Shown here: piece after piece, positions 43,915 through 53,576 of the stretch
Layout: the number at the start of each line of letters is the position of its first letter
How positions within the stretch are numbered: the first letter of the stretch is position 1
Assembly: GCF_001424945.1 (NCBI RefSeq)
Contig: NZ_LMCW01000001.1
Location: 63,334-127,333, forward strand
Direction of reading: 5' to 3'
Length of the DNA: 64,000 bases
DNA from: Rhizobium sp. Root1203
GTDB lineage: Bacteria; Pseudomonadota; Alphaproteobacteria; Rhizobiales; Rhizobiaceae
Position numbers and translations under genes: made by a program
The notes under the pieces: generated by a model
What the model was told of the DNA's origin: nothing
Seen by the model: only the letters and a program-made list of their open reading frames with translations
The model's database searches: none

Positions 43915-46461
43915 TTAGCCGGCAGACTTGCGCGGCTCCGGTGGAAGGATCTCCGCCTTTGCCTCGTTGGCCGTCACGGCCGCGCGATGGCGGCGGCGCC
44001 AGTCGCCGAGGAAGAGCAGGATCGGTGCCGCGATGAAGACCGACGAAGCGGCTGCCACGAGGATGCCGAATACCATCGGCACCGCGAAGCTCTCCACAGC
44101 GCTGCCGCCCCAGATCGCCATCGGAAGCATGGCGAGGAAGGCGGTGGCGCCGGTGTAGAGGCTTCGTGCCAGCGTCTCGTTGATCGACTTGTCGATGATT
44201 TCGCGAAGCGGCATCGACTTGTAGAGGCGCATGTTTTCACGCATGCGGTCATACACGACCACCTTGTCGTTCACCGAGTAGCCGACGAGCGTCAGGAGGG
44301 CCGCGATGGCCGTCAGGTTGAAATCGAGGCCGGTCAGCGCAAAGAAGCCGACCACCTTCGTCACGTCGAGGATGAGCGTTGCGATGGCGCCGACCGCGAA
44401 CGGCCATTCGAAGCGCCACCAGATGTAGAACAGCATCGCGAGGCTGGCGAGCACCACCGACATGATGCCGGCCCATGCGAGTTCGCCGCTGACCTTCGGG
44501 CCGATGACGTCGGTGCCGGTGACGGTCGCCTGCGGATCGAGCTTGACGATTTCATCCTTCAGCTTGGTGACTGCGGCCGTCTGAGCCTCTTCGCCGCCTT
44601 CCTGGCGCTGCGCGCGCACAGCCATGGTATTGTTGTCGCCGAAGGATTGCAGCGAAACCTCGCCGAGGCCGAGCTCGTTAAGCCCCGTGCGGAAAGCTGA
44701 AAGGTCTACCGTGCCGCTCGTCTTGACCGACATCTGGATGCCGCCCTTGAAGTCGACGCCGTAATTCAGTCCCGGCGTGATGAAGAGCACGATCGATGCA
44801 ACCGACAGGATGGCCGAAACCGTCACGCCGATAAATCGTGCCTTCATGAAGTGAATGTTCGTGCCATCCGGGATCAGGTGCAGCGGCAGAAGCGGCTTGA
44901 TGTGAATGACCTTCATCTTGCGGCGGCGGGCAATCGCGATCATCACGACACGGACGATCGCCACAGCCGTGAACATCGAGATCATGATGCCGAGGCCCAT
45001 GGTCACCGCGAAGCCGCGGACCGGGCCGGAACCGAACCAGAAGAGGATTGCGGCGGCGATCAGCGCCGTCATGTTACCGTCGACGATGGTCGAGTAGGCG
45101 CGGCTGAAGCCGGCATCGATGGCCGCAAACGCGCTCTTTCCCTTGCGGGTTTCTTCACGGATGCGCTCGTTGATGAGAACGTTCGCGTCGACCGCAAGGC
45201 CGATGCCGAGGACGACACCCGCGATGCCGGGCAGCGTCAGGGTCGAGCCGATCAGCGTCAGGCCGGCGAAGGTCAGGATGACGTTGAGTGCCAGGGCGGC
45301 GTTGGCCAGAAGGCCCCAGGCGCCGTAGAGGAAGAAGATGAAGGCGGCGACGAAGGCGAAGCCGATCAGGCCGGAGTAGACGCCCTTCTTGATGGCGTCG
45401 GCCCCGAGATCGGCACCGACGGTGCGTTCTTCGATGACGGTGAGCTTGGCGGGCAGGGCACCGGCGCGCAGCATGGCGGCAAGCGTCGTTGCGCTGTCGG
45501 CGGAGAAGCTGCCGGATATCTGCCCGGAGCCGCCGGTGATCGGTTCGCGGATGACAGGCGCGCTCAGCACCTTGTCGTCGAGAACGATGGCGAAGGGATT
45601 GCCGACGTTCTGGCGGGTGATGTCGGCAAAGCGAGTGGCGCCTGCACTGTCGAAGCGGAAGCTGACGACCGGCTCATGGGTGTTCGGATCGAAGCTGACA
45701 CGAGCATCCGACAGGCGGTCACCCGAAATCTCGACGCGGTCGAGAACGGGATAGGCCTGGCCCTTCTCGTCCTTCAGCATCGTCACACCGGGTCCCGGTG
45801 CGTTGGTCGGGGACAGCATGTGGAAGGACATCTTCGCGGTCGAGCCGAGAAGCTGGCGAAGGCGTGTGGGATCCTGGGCGCCCGGGAGCTGAACGAGGAC
45901 GCGGTTTGCGCCGATGCGCTGGATCGTCGGTTCGGCGACGCCCACCTGGTCGACGCGCTGGCGGATGACCTCGAGACTCTGCTGGACCGCCGAATCGACG
46001 TTGCTGGCGATGCCGGCAGGCGAGAAGCCGACCGTGATATTGCCACCGCTTGCATTGACCGACAAATCCGACTGGCCGGCGCTGATGCCGGTGCCGATCG
46101 TGTTGCCGAGCGTCTTCAGCTGAGTGACGGCCTCGTCGCTTTGCGCAGGATCGGTCAGCACGACGACGATCTGGTTCTGGTTGCGAACGACCGACTTCGT
46201 GGCGATGTTCTTTTCGCGAAGCACGCGGCGGGCATCCTGCAGCAGCGACTGCAGCCGCTCGCGGGTCAGGTCCGCTTCATCGACTTCGAGAACGAGGTGC
46301 GAGCCGCCGCGAAGGTCGAGGCCCAGGGAAACCTGGCTATGCGGCAGCCAGGAAGGCATGCGCTGCAGGACGGATTGCGGCAGGGCGTTCGGCAGGGCGA
46401 TCAGAATGCCGAGGAGAATGACCACCGTATAGGTGATCACCAGCCATGGTGAAGTGCGCAT
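43915..46461 (-). CDS. secDF: fused protein translocase subunit SecDF
   Basis: An 848-residue SecD-SecF fusion with about 12 membrane helices. It uses proton flow to pull exported proteins out of the SecYEG channel. The SecD half (residues 1 to about 540) begins with a membrane helix and SLGLDLRGGSHLVLEV, has the periplasmic P1 head, and later GLAVDANVLINERIREE. The SecF half begins around 560 (GLNYGVDFKGGIQMSVK) and contains VGYSVNDKVVVYDRMRE. Fused secDF is usual in rhizobia. No yajC is adjacent; a different small gene sits upstream. Confidence 0.95.
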   Translation of the reverse strand: MRTSPWLVITYTVVILLGILIALPNALPQSVLQRMPSWLPHSQVSLGLDLRGGSHLVLEVDEADLTRERLQSLLQDARRVLREKNIATKSVVRNQNQIVVVLTDPAQSDEAVTQLKTLGNTIGTGISAGQSDLSVNASGGNITVGFSPAGIASNVDSAVQQSLEVIRQRVDQVGVAEPTIQRIGANRVLVQLPGAQDPTRLRQLLGSTAKMSFHMLSPTNAPGPGVTMLKDEKGQAYPVLDRVEISGDRLSDARVSFDPNTHEPVVSFRFDSAGATRFADITRQNVGNPFAIVLDDKVLSAPVIREPITGGSGQISGSFSADSATTLAAMLRAGALPAKLTVIEERTVGADLGADAIKKGVYSGLIGFAFVAAFIFFLYGAWGLLANAALALNVILTFAGLTLIGSTLTLPGIAGVVLGIGLAVDANVLINERIREETRKGKSAFAAIDAGFSRAYSTIVDGNMTALIAAAILFWFGSGPVRGFAVTMGLGIMISMFTAVAIVRVVMIAIARRRKMKVIHIKPLLPLHLIPDGTNIHFMKARFIGVTVSAILSVASIVLFITPGLNYGVDFKGGIQMSVKTSGTVDLSAFRTGLNELGLGEVSLQSFGDNNTMAVRAQRQEGGEEAQTAAVTKLKDEIVKLDPQATVTGTDVIGPKVSGELAWAGIMSVVLASLAMLFYIWWRFEWPFAVGAIATLILDVTKVVGFFALTGLDFNLTAIAALLTLVGYSVNDKVVVYDRMRENMRLYKSMPLREIIDKSINETLARSLYTGATAFLAMLPMAIWGGSAVESFAVPMVFGILVAAASSVFIAAPILLFLGDWRRRHRAAVTANEAKAEILPPEPRKSAG

Positions 46462-46555
46462 ATGGTTGTTTATCCTTGATAACGCTTGACCCTGCGCGTG
46501 TCGCGCGGGCAGCGTGTCGTAAATGCAGATAGGAAGCGCCGGTCAGGCGCGCAGA

Positions 46556-46939
46556 TCAGGCCGTTGCCGTCGGCGGGCCGCGCGAATCGTAGGCTTTCGC
46601 GCTGGTCGCATGGAGGGGCAGGTCGACGGGCGACGAAAGCGTCGCGTCGCGACGAAAGGCAAATTCGATGGCAGGCGGGTTCGCAGGGATCGCCGCGCCC
46701 GAAGCGTAGGCGACGTATTTCGGCGCGACCTTGCGGTCGGCGGCGAGAATTCCGCGCACTGCGTCCCGCGCGCTGAGCTGCAGCGGCTGGCCGTCCTTGC
46801 TCGAAGACGAGACTGAATTCGGCCCGCGCGCCGGACCGAGCACGAGATTGCCGCCAAAGAGAAGGCCGAGGTAAGCGAAGATCGCAACGGCGAGAGAAAC
46901 GGCAACGCGACCCGTCATGCGGCGCGCGTCGAGCCTCAT
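46556..46939 (-). CDS. single-pass membrane protein, unknown function
   Basis: About 127 residues with one hydrophobic segment near the N-terminus (VAVSLAVAIFAYLGLLFGG) and a mostly polar remainder. It lies between the cation antiporter (stop at 46994) and secDF (start at 46461), all on the minus strand, so probably cotranscribed. The start is uncertain: ATG at 46939, a later ATG at 46918 and a TTG at 46978 have no clear ribosome site. It is not YajC by sequence. Confidence 0.5.
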   Translation of the reverse strand: MRLDARRMTGRVAVSLAVAIFAYLGLLFGGNLVLGPARGPNSVSSSSKDGQPLQLSARDAVRGILAADRKVAPKYVAYASGAAIPANPPAIEFAFRRDATLSSPVDLPLHATSAKAYDSRGPPTATA

Positions 46940-46993
46940 CCCGTGTTCGTCTGCTTTTTCAATCTCGAACCGGCTCAACGGTGCAGAAGTCTC

Positions 46994-48808
46994 TCATTCT
47001 TTTTCTGGAGAAGGCGTTTCCTCGGCTTGGATTGTACCAGCCTCGGCCTCGTCTTCATAGGGTGCACTGTCATGATGCACTTGAGAGAGGCGGTCAAGCA
47101 TGCCCATTGCGATTTCCCGCTCGCCCATGATGACGGTGTCGGCGCCGTAGTCCTTGAGTTCTTCCACTTCCGCGTCCGAGTGCGCACGCGCGACGATCAG
47201 CACGCTCGGATTGGCGGCACGTCCCTGTTCCGCCACGCCGCAGGCTTCGAAGGCATTCGGGATCGCGATCACCAGGCTGCGCGCGCCGGCAAGGTTCGCG
47301 AGGTTGAGCACGTCGCGCGACACCGCGTTGCCGCTGATGACCTCGATCCCCTGGTCCTTGAGTTCGGCAATGCGCTTGTCGGAGTCCTCGATGACGAGGA
47401 AGGGTGTTCCGGATGATTTCAGGTTTTGGCCAACGATACTGCCGACGCGTCCGTAGCCGACCAGGATGGCGTGCCCGCGAAGTGCGGTCTTGTGCACTTC
47501 GTCTGCGACCGCCAGCGGCGCTTCGGCGGGCTCCGGCGCCGCCTCTTCCTTGATCTCGGCGGCCGGTTCGTCGCGCTTGGCTGGTTCGAGGAGCGGACGA
47601 AGCCGGTCGCAGGCATAGAAGAGAAGCGGGTTTAGGATGATCGAGATGATTGCGCCAGCAAGGATCAGATCGCGTCCCTCTTCCGGCAGCAGTCCCAGAT
47701 CGACGCCCAGCGCGGCCAGAATGAAGGAGAATTCACCGATCTGCCCGAGGCTCGCTGAAATCGTCAGCGCCGTTCCTATCGGCTTGCGGAACAACAGCAC
47801 GATCAGGAAGGCGGCCAGCGATTTTCCGATAACGATGATGAAGACGGTGGCAAGCAGAGGGATCGGCTTGTCGACCAGGATGTTCGGATCAAACAGCATG
47901 CCGACCGACACGAAGAACAACACCGCGAAAGCGTCGCGAAGCGGCAGGCTTTCCTGCGCGGCACGGTGGCTGAGCTCGCTTTCGGCCAGAACCATACCCG
48001 CGAAGAAGGCGCCGAGCGCCAGCGACACGCCGAAGAGTTTCGAAGCGCCAAACGCGACGCCAAGAGCGATCGCAAGCACGCCGAGGCGAAAAAGCTCGCG
48101 GGAGCCGGTATGAGCGATGCGGTGCATCGTCCAGGGGATGACGCGCCGCCCGAAAATCAGCATGACGCCGACGAACAGCGCCACTTTTATGAGCGTCATG
48201 GCGATGATGCCGCCGATGCCGAGATCAAGGCCGAACAAACGACTGACGGCAGCAGAAAGCGGCTCGACTGTTCCGTGGCCGCCGCCGATGCTGGCGGCTG
48301 CCGGTATCAGGACGAGTGCCAGAACCATGGCAAGGTCCTCGACGATCAGCCAGCCGACGGCGATCTTGCCGCGTTCGGTTTCGACCAGCCGCCGCTCCTG
48401 CAGTGCCTTCAGAAGCACCACTGTCGAAGCGACGGAAAGAGCGAGGCCGAAGACGAGGCTCCCTCCCGTCGGCCATCCCATGATCGCTCCCAATCCCCAA
48501 CCGAGCAGGGTGGCGAAGGCGATCTGAACGATCGCTCCGGGCACGGCGATACCGCGCACCGAGAGAAGGTCCTTGAGCGAGAAATGCAGGCCGACACCGA
48601 ACATGAGCAGGATGACGCCGATTTCAGCGAGTTCGGGCGCCAATCCCTGGTCTGCGACGAAGCCGGGCGTGTGCGGCCCGACCAAAATGCCGGCGACGAG
48701 ATAGCCGACGAGTGGCGGCAGACGGAGCCTGTGGGCCAGCGCGCCGAGAATGAACGCAAGCACGAGACCCCCGACGATCGTCGAAATCAAAGGTGTATCG
48801 TGCGGCAT
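46994..48808 (-). CDS. CPA2 monovalent cation/proton antiporter with TrkA-N domain (YbaL/KefB type)
   Basis: A 604-residue inner-membrane antiporter. About 12-13 helices fill residues 1-400 (PPLVGYLVAGILVGPHTPGF, FGLALSVASTVVLLKALQER), followed by an acidic linker and a RCK/TrkA-N domain from about 450 (AILVGYGRVGSIVGQNLKSS) that binds a nucleotide. It exports potassium or sodium in exchange for protons. Closest in design to YbaL. The ATG follows TCGGGAGAC. It is divergent from the XRE gene. Confidence 0.9.
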   Translation of the reverse strand: MPHDTPLISTIVGGLVLAFILGALAHRLRLPPLVGYLVAGILVGPHTPGFVADQGLAPELAEIGVILLMFGVGLHFSLKDLLSVRGIAVPGAIVQIAFATLLGWGLGAIMGWPTGGSLVFGLALSVASTVVLLKALQERRLVETERGKIAVGWLIVEDLAMVLALVLIPAAASIGGGHGTVEPLSAAVSRLFGLDLGIGGIIAMTLIKVALFVGVMLIFGRRVIPWTMHRIAHTGSRELFRLGVLAIALGVAFGASKLFGVSLALGAFFAGMVLAESELSHRAAQESLPLRDAFAVLFFVSVGMLFDPNILVDKPIPLLATVFIIVIGKSLAAFLIVLLFRKPIGTALTISASLGQIGEFSFILAALGVDLGLLPEEGRDLILAGAIISIILNPLLFYACDRLRPLLEPAKRDEPAAEIKEEAAPEPAEAPLAVADEVHKTALRGHAILVGYGRVGSIVGQNLKSSGTPFLVIEDSDKRIAELKDQGIEVISGNAVSRDVLNLANLAGARSLVIAIPNAFEACGVAEQGRAANPSVLIVARAHSDAEVEELKDYGADTVIMGEREIAMGMLDRLSQVHHDSAPYEDEAEAGTIQAEETPSPEKE

Positions 48809-48887
48809 CGTTGTCTCCCGAACTGGATATCCCGTTAAAAATATGACATATATGACCTATATCAACCAATATGGGTGGTTTGACGAT

Positions 48888-49145
48888 ATGGGTCAAGGCG
48901 CAAAGGAAACAATTCTGACACCGGCACTGTGCCGCGCCGCTCGCGGATTGCTCGATTGGACGCAACTCGATCTTGCCGATCAGGCAGCAGTCTCGCGAAG
49001 CACGATCCGCGATTACGAGGGCCGGCACCACGAAATCCACCGTGCGACAGAAGCGCAGTTGCGCATGGCTTTCGAAAAAGGTGGCGTTGCGTTTGTCGAA
49101 GTCGAGGGAGTGGGGACGTGTCTCTGCCTCCCATCAACCGAATGA
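48888..49145 (+). CDS. XRE-family helix-turn-helix regulator
   Basis: An 85-residue single-domain DNA-binding protein. The helix-turn-helix spans about residues 25-45 (LDLADQAAVSRSTIRDYEGR). It starts TILTPALCRAARGLLDWTQL, typical of a rhizobial small regulator group. Starts at 48844 or later are possible; 48888 gives a compact domain. It is divergent from the antiporter and converges with the GT39 gene. Confidence 0.8.
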   Translation: MGQGAKETILTPALCRAARGLLDWTQLDLADQAAVSRSTIRDYEGRHHEIHRATEAQLRMAFEKGGVAFVEVEGVGTCLCLPSTE

Positions 49146-49149
49146 TACT

Positions 49150-50574
49150 CTATCTGGTGCGCATCAGGCAGCGTGGCGAGACTTTGTACGCGTAGATGGT
49201 CTTGCCGCGATAGTATCCGTCAGCCGGTTCCCAGGACCCGACGGCCACCGGCGTCTGCGCGCAGGTCACGGGCTGTGTCGTGATGAACAGAACGTCCCGG
49301 CTGAGGTCATCCGGCATCGCAAAAGTCTGTTCGTAGTAGCTCTCCGGCGTGCCAGCGGGCGGACGCGCATAGAGGCGGAACGGCTCGTTTCTGAGCGTAT
49401 GGAACATATCGGCAAGCATGTCGCGGCTGTCGCTGACGATGTCTGTGACGCCGGACTGGCGTGCCAGATCGGCGGCCTCGCGACTGATGGTGCTACGTCC
49501 GAGATAGCGTTTCATCGCCTCGTTGCCGTTGGGCAGTACGAGCTGATGCGCGAAGACCGCTGCCAAGGGAAAGGCGATGCTTGCGAATCCGTTGAGGGCC
49601 AGAGAAATCCGCAATCCTTTCGGCCATTCGCGGTGGAGCAGCCAGACGGCAAGGATCGTTCCGGCGACGTAGGCGGTCACGGCCCAGTTGGCATAGGCTT
49701 TTGCCACCAGCGCCTGGAAGGTGATGAGAAGAATGACAGGAACCGAAAGCCATATCAGCAGCGTTTCGAATGCGCTGCTGTTGCCCCTGATGGCTCGGTA
49801 GACCGCCCATAGGATCGCAAAGAACACGATCGGTCCGACGACGCCGAATTGCGCCGCGAAGAACTCGACGCCGCGGCGCACGTCGATGCTGAGAGCGCTC
49901 CAATGCGCAATGTTCGTCGTATGCTTCACCGTCGTCGCGTCGTGCGTGACGTTCCACCACAGGTTCGGCGAGGCCACGGCGATGGCTGCACCTGCTGAAA
50001 TGAAGAAATCTCTCCAGGCGATGCGGGCCGACTGCATAAGGATCAAGGCGATCAAACCACCGGGAACGACGAACAGGATCGCATATTTCGACAGGAAGGC
50101 GCAGCCGAAGGCGATCCCCATGAGCAGCGCCAGCCCGATCGACCGTTGCCGGGTAAGTCCGAAATAGCCAAACAGCGCGGCGGCAAGGAAAAACAGCAGG
50201 ACGACGTCAGTCGAGAAGAAGACCGAAGACAGCGCTACGCCCGGCAGCGTGATGTAGGTGACGCCGGTCCAGCCTTCGACTTCGGGCCCGACGAACCGCT
50301 TCGCCGTCTTCATCAACACAAAGGCGGTCGCCATGTGGACCAGCGGGCCGCAGACCCGGATCCAGAATATCGACGTCGAACCGGAGATCTCGGTCATCGC
50401 CCGGATGATCCAGGCGATCATCGGTGGCTTCGAGTAGTAGCCGAAGTCGATGTTTTGTGACCAAAGCCAGTATTGCGCTTCATCGACAAACAGATCCGTG
50501 CTGTCGAAATGAAGCGTGACGACACGCCACAGCGTGATGCCGATGATGACGAAGAGACCTAGCCGGGCAGACAT
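49150..50574 (-). CDS. membrane glycosyltransferase, GT39/ArnT-like
   Basis: A 474-residue inner-membrane enzyme with about 11-12 segments and a periplasmic C-terminal part. The start has the acidic catalytic motif DLFVDEAQYWLWSQNIDFGY, followed by GYYSKPPMIAWIIRAM, hallmarks of the GT-C, GT39/ArnT/PMT family that uses a lipid-linked sugar donor. It probably adds a sugar to lipid A, LPS or another envelope component. Converges with the XRE gene. Confidence 0.85.
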   Translation of the reverse strand: MSARLGLFVIIGITLWRVVTLHFDSTDLFVDEAQYWLWSQNIDFGYYSKPPMIAWIIRAMTEISGSTSIFWIRVCGPLVHMATAFVLMKTAKRFVGPEVEGWTGVTYITLPGVALSSVFFSTDVVLLFFLAAALFGYFGLTRQRSIGLALLMGIAFGCAFLSKYAILFVVPGGLIALILMQSARIAWRDFFISAGAAIAVASPNLWWNVTHDATTVKHTTNIAHWSALSIDVRRGVEFFAAQFGVVGPIVFFAILWAVYRAIRGNSSAFETLLIWLSVPVILLITFQALVAKAYANWAVTAYVAGTILAVWLLHREWPKGLRISLALNGFASIAFPLAAVFAHQLVLPNGNEAMKRYLGRSTISREAADLARQSGVTDIVSDSRDMLADMFHTLRNEPFRLYARPPAGTPESYYEQTFAMPDDLSRDVLFITTQPVTCAQTPVAVGSWEPADGYYRGKTIYAYKVSPRCLMRTR

Positions 50575-51226
50575 GAACCGGATTCCGTTGAACTGCCCAA
50601 GGACCCGGGGAGGGGCCGGTACAGCTGTTGCGTGAGAACTAACGCGTCAGCGTCGTCATACTGTGAATTTACGACGGAGATTCAAAGGACGCGAAGAGAC
50701 AAAGCGCCGCGGTTTGCCGCGATACGATCGAGCAGCGCGACGGCTGCAAGAACGGCTATTGCCAGTAAGCACGAACCCAATCCGAGAACAATCATTGCCC
50801 GATCCTTAAGACGTCATGTCACAGTTCGGCGGGGATATAGCACGAAGCTTGCTTCAGACTTGTAGCAGCCAAGCAACGCAAGCCCAGTATTTCATAGATG
50901 GTAATTCGCGTTGCCACGAAAGCGGGCATTCATAAAATGCGTATTAACCTTCAGGCAAGGAATTAACCATAAACATTCAATCCTACGTCGGAATGGGAAG
51001 ATTGACTCGTCCCCACCAGGCATGACGCCGAACCGCCGTACCGGGTCGATCCGGTATCCATCTCTCAAGCAGCTTTGCAACAATATGCACTGACCGGGAT
51101 GCTTCAGCCCGCCGGCGATCGCCGGTGTCCTGCTGCCGCCTGCGATCCGCGCTTATTGCATGAAGCATGGATTTTTTCGCCGGGCGTCCGCCCGGACAGT
51201 GTTGGGGACAGGCGTTGGGGCAGGAC
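50575..51226. other. upstream region of the chemotaxis operon
   Basis: Apart from the tiny ORF, no gene. TTAACCTT (50944-50951) and TTAACCAT (50963-50970) lie 19 bases apart; the second is identical to the half-site recognised by the cell-cycle regulator CtrA in alphaproteobacteria. The region from 50880 to 50980 is AT-rich and likely holds the icpA/che promoter. Direct repeats and position suggest regulation, but I cannot confirm. Confidence 0.45.
50682..50795 (-). CDS. very small membrane protein, 37 residues
   Basis: An open frame of 37 residues: one hydrophobic helix (MIVLGLGSCLLAIAVLAAVA, then LLDRIAANRGALSLRVL). TAAGGATCGGGCA lies just before the ATG. It stands alone in a long gap. Hydrophobicity plus a basic C-terminus suggest an inner-membrane protein. 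Not matched to a family. Confidence 0.4.
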   Translation of the reverse strand: MIVLGLGSCLLAIAVLAAVALLDRIAANRGALSLRVL

Positions 51227-52837
51227 ATGCCATCGGATCAGGCACGGGGAGCACAGGCAGGCAGCCTGCGCGATCGACTGCGCTTTGCCGGCCTCGATAC
51301 CGACCAGTGCGACATGGTTCGCCGCCACCGGCCCGCCCTCCAGCAGCACCTGACGGCTGGCCTTCGCGATCTCTTCCACCGTTTCCAGTCGTTTCCGGAT
51401 GCAGCGCGCAATTTCGAGAGCGAGCGTCAGGTGGAGCGGCTCCACGACCTGCAGGCGTCCCACTGGGACGTGCTGACCGATGCGCGCTTCGATAGCCTCT
51501 ACGCCGAGCGTGTGAAGGTGCTGTCGGATACCGAAAGCAAAATGGGCCTCGACCCGCGCTGGCACATCGCCGGCCATGGCGTCGTGCTCGAACATGCCAT
51601 AGCGGGTCTTGCTGCCGAACTTTCAGGCCGTCCTCTGCTGCCGGGCGCCAGGCGCCGGGCCCGCGAAACGACAGAGCTGATGAACGCCATCATTCGGCTC
51701 GTCATGGTGGACGTGGAGATCGCGGTATCCCTGCGCTTCAATGCGCTGCGCGCCTCCCAGCAGCGCCAGCTTGCCGACCAGCGCAACACCGACAAGGCTG
51801 AAGTGTCCCGTATGTTTGCCGATGTCATCGAAGGCCTTGCCGCCCGCGACCTCACGGTCCGTGCAGCAGTCGAGCCGGACGGTGCGCATCGCGACATCGC
51901 CGAGGCGCTGAACGGCGCCCTCGATGTCTTGCAGTCCGAATTCCGGACGATCGGCGAGAAGACGGCATCGGCGGAAGCTTCCGTGCAGGTGCTCGGTGAC
52001 ACGTCGCGGCGTCTCGCCGGCAATGCGTCCGGCCATGCCGAGGAGTTGCTCTCTTCGGCCGCGGCTCTTGCCGAACTTTCCGAAGGCGTTCGCCAGGGAG
52101 CTGCGGGCAGCCGCGCCGCCGAGCAGGCCGCTGCTTCGACCCGTGTCGCCGCTGAGGAAAGCGGGGAGGTCGTCGGTCGCGCGATCACGGCGATGGCCGA
52201 TATCGAGAAGTCCGCGGAACGGATCGGCCAGATCATCGGCGCGATCGATGAAATTGCCTTTCAAACCAATCTCCTTGCGCTCAATGCGGGGATTGAGGCG
52301 GCTCGGGCTGGCGATTCCGGCCGCGGCTTTGCCGTCGTAGCGCAGGAAGTACGCGCCTTGGCACAGCGGTCCGCAGACGCTGCGCGCGAAATCAAAACGC
52401 TGGTCAGCACGACCAAGGCACAGGTCGGAGCGGGCGTCCAGATGGTCGGCCGGACGCAGGATTCGATCGGCAGCATCGCTCGCCAGGTCACGGAGATCAA
52501 CGCCGCGATCGCGACCGTCGCCAGCCAGGCGAACGAGCATGCTTCCGCACTCGATACGGTCACCACGGACGTCAAGGGCCTCGGCGCACGCGTCGCTGAG
52601 GGTGCAGGCGATGCAACGCAATCCGCTGAAAGCGCCGATGATCTTCACACCGTGATCGTCGAACTCGGCCGCACCGTTCGCGAGTTCCGCCTGGCCCGGC
52701 AGGATGCCGAGACGGCGCGACGTCCCACGCGCGCCGTCGAGGTGCAATCGGTTCGTGCGAATGTGGAGAACGAGGACGAAGGTTTTGACTTCGGCCGGCC
52801 GCTCGCAAGCCTCGGGGGAGGTCGGAGTGTTTACTGA
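51227..52837 (+). CDS. icpA: cytoplasmic globin-coupled methyl-accepting chemotaxis protein
   Basis: A 536-residue chemoreceptor without membrane helices. Residues about 15-170 are a globin-sensor (protoglobin) fold; '[17 protein letters not shown]' marks the F-G region, but Glu103 stands where the family has the heme-binding His (HxxIGL becomes ESKMGL). Then a HAMP-like linker and the signalling hairpin ([20 protein letters not shown], about residue 340). It feeds CheA. First gene of the che operon, as in Sinorhizobium and Rhizobium. Start ATG 51227 follows GGGGCAGGA; 51167 is an alternative. Note that the ribosome site is weak. Confidence 0.9.
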   Translation: MPSDQARGAQAGSLRDRLRFAGLDTDQCDMVRRHRPALQQHLTAGLRDLFHRFQSFPDAARNFESERQVERLHDLQASHWDVLTDARFDSLYAERVKVLSDTESKMGLDPRWHIAGHGVVLEHAIAGLAAELSGRPLLPGARRRARETTELMNAIIRLVMVDVEIAVSLRFNALRASQQRQLADQRNTDKAEVSRMFADVIEGLAARDLTVRAAVEPDGAHRDIAEALNGALDVLQSEFRTIGEKTASAEASVQVLGDTSRRLAGNASGHAEELLSSAAALAELSEGVRQGAAGSRAAEQAAASTRVAAEESGEVVGRAITAMADIEKSAERIGQIIGAIDEIAFQTNLLALNAGIEAARAGDSGRGFAVVAQEVRALAQRSADAAREIKTLVSTTKAQVGAGVQMVGRTQDSIGSIARQVTEINAAIATVASQANEHASALDTVTTDVKGLGARVAEGAGDATQSAESADDLHTVIVELGRTVREFRLARQDAETARRPTRAVEVQSVRANVENEDEGFDFGRPLASLGGGRSVY

Positions 52838-52900
52838 ACCATTGGAATATGACGGCGGCTCACATTCACTGAGCGCAAATCAGGGAACAAGGAAAAGCTG

Positions 52901-53197
52901 ATGGCAGCAAAGAAGAATGTGAAGACGCTGAATTTGGCAGCGGTCCTCGATCTCAACGAAGCGACCGTCCTGCGCGACAAGCTCTTGTCGCTCCGGGGCA
53001 GCGACGTATCGATCGATGCCTCTGCCGTCGAGCGTGTCGGAACGCTTGGCGCGCAGGTGCTGATGGCGGGAGCCAAGACCTGGGATGAGGACAAACTGGC
53101 GTTCACCTTCACCAAAGTCTCGGACGCATTTCAGAAAACCATGCAGTTGATCGGTGTCGACATCCACCATCTGCTTGCCAAGGAGATCCGGCAATGA
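52901..53197 (+). CDS. cheS: CheS-like STAS protein
   Basis: A 98-residue protein of STAS-like fold (VLDLNEATVLRDKLLSLRGS; ERVGTLGAQVLMAGAKT). It occupies the position of S. meliloti orf2/CheS, which I recall binds CheA and speeds CheY1 dephosphorylation, serving the phosphate-sink mechanism. Its stop overlaps the start of cheY1 by 4 bases (ATGA). Confidence 0.85.
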   Translation: MAAKKNVKTLNLAAVLDLNEATVLRDKLLSLRGSDVSIDASAVERVGTLGAQVLMAGAKTWDEDKLAFTFTKVSDAFQKTMQLIGVDIHHLLAKEIRQ

Positions 53198-53559
53198 AGA
53201 AAAAAGTACTGACCGTGGATGACTCACGGACCATTCGTAACATGCTTCTCGTGACGCTGAACAATGCGGGCTTCGAGACGATCCAGGCGGAAGACGGTAT
53301 CGAGGGACTTGAGGTCCTGGAAGAATCCAATCCGGACGTCATCGTCACCGACATCAACATGCCGCGTCTCGACGGCTTCGGTTTCATCGAAGGTGTCCGC
53401 CGCAATGAGAAATACCGGGCAATCCCGATCCTGGTTCTGACGACCGAAAGCGATGCGGAAAAGAAGAACCGCGCGCGCCAGGCCGGTGCCACCGGCTGGA
53501 TCGTCAAGCCTTTCGACCCTGCCAAGCTGATCGATGCCATTGAGCGCGTAACCGCTTAA
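53194..53559 (+). CDS. cheY1: chemotaxis response regulator CheY1
   Basis: A 121-residue receiver, full CheY type. D53 (VIVTDINMPRLDG) is phosphorylated; acidic pocket VDDSRT, Thr in VLTTESD and Lys in WIVKPFDP complete the site. In Sinorhizobium CheY1 acts as a phosphate sink, draining phosphate from CheY2 through CheA. Overlaps cheS by 4 bases. Confidence 0.92.
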   Translation: MKKKVLTVDDSRTIRNMLLVTLNNAGFETIQAEDGIEGLEVLEESNPDVIVTDINMPRLDGFGFIEGVRRNEKYRAIPILVLTTESDAEKKNRARQAGATGWIVKPFDPAKLIDAIERVTA

Positions 53560-53576
53560 ACCCAGGATTTTCGCCT

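Noticed and set aside
44851..46452. 533-residue open frame antisense to secDF
   Set aside because: Shadow of a conserved gene; composition is unlike real proteins.
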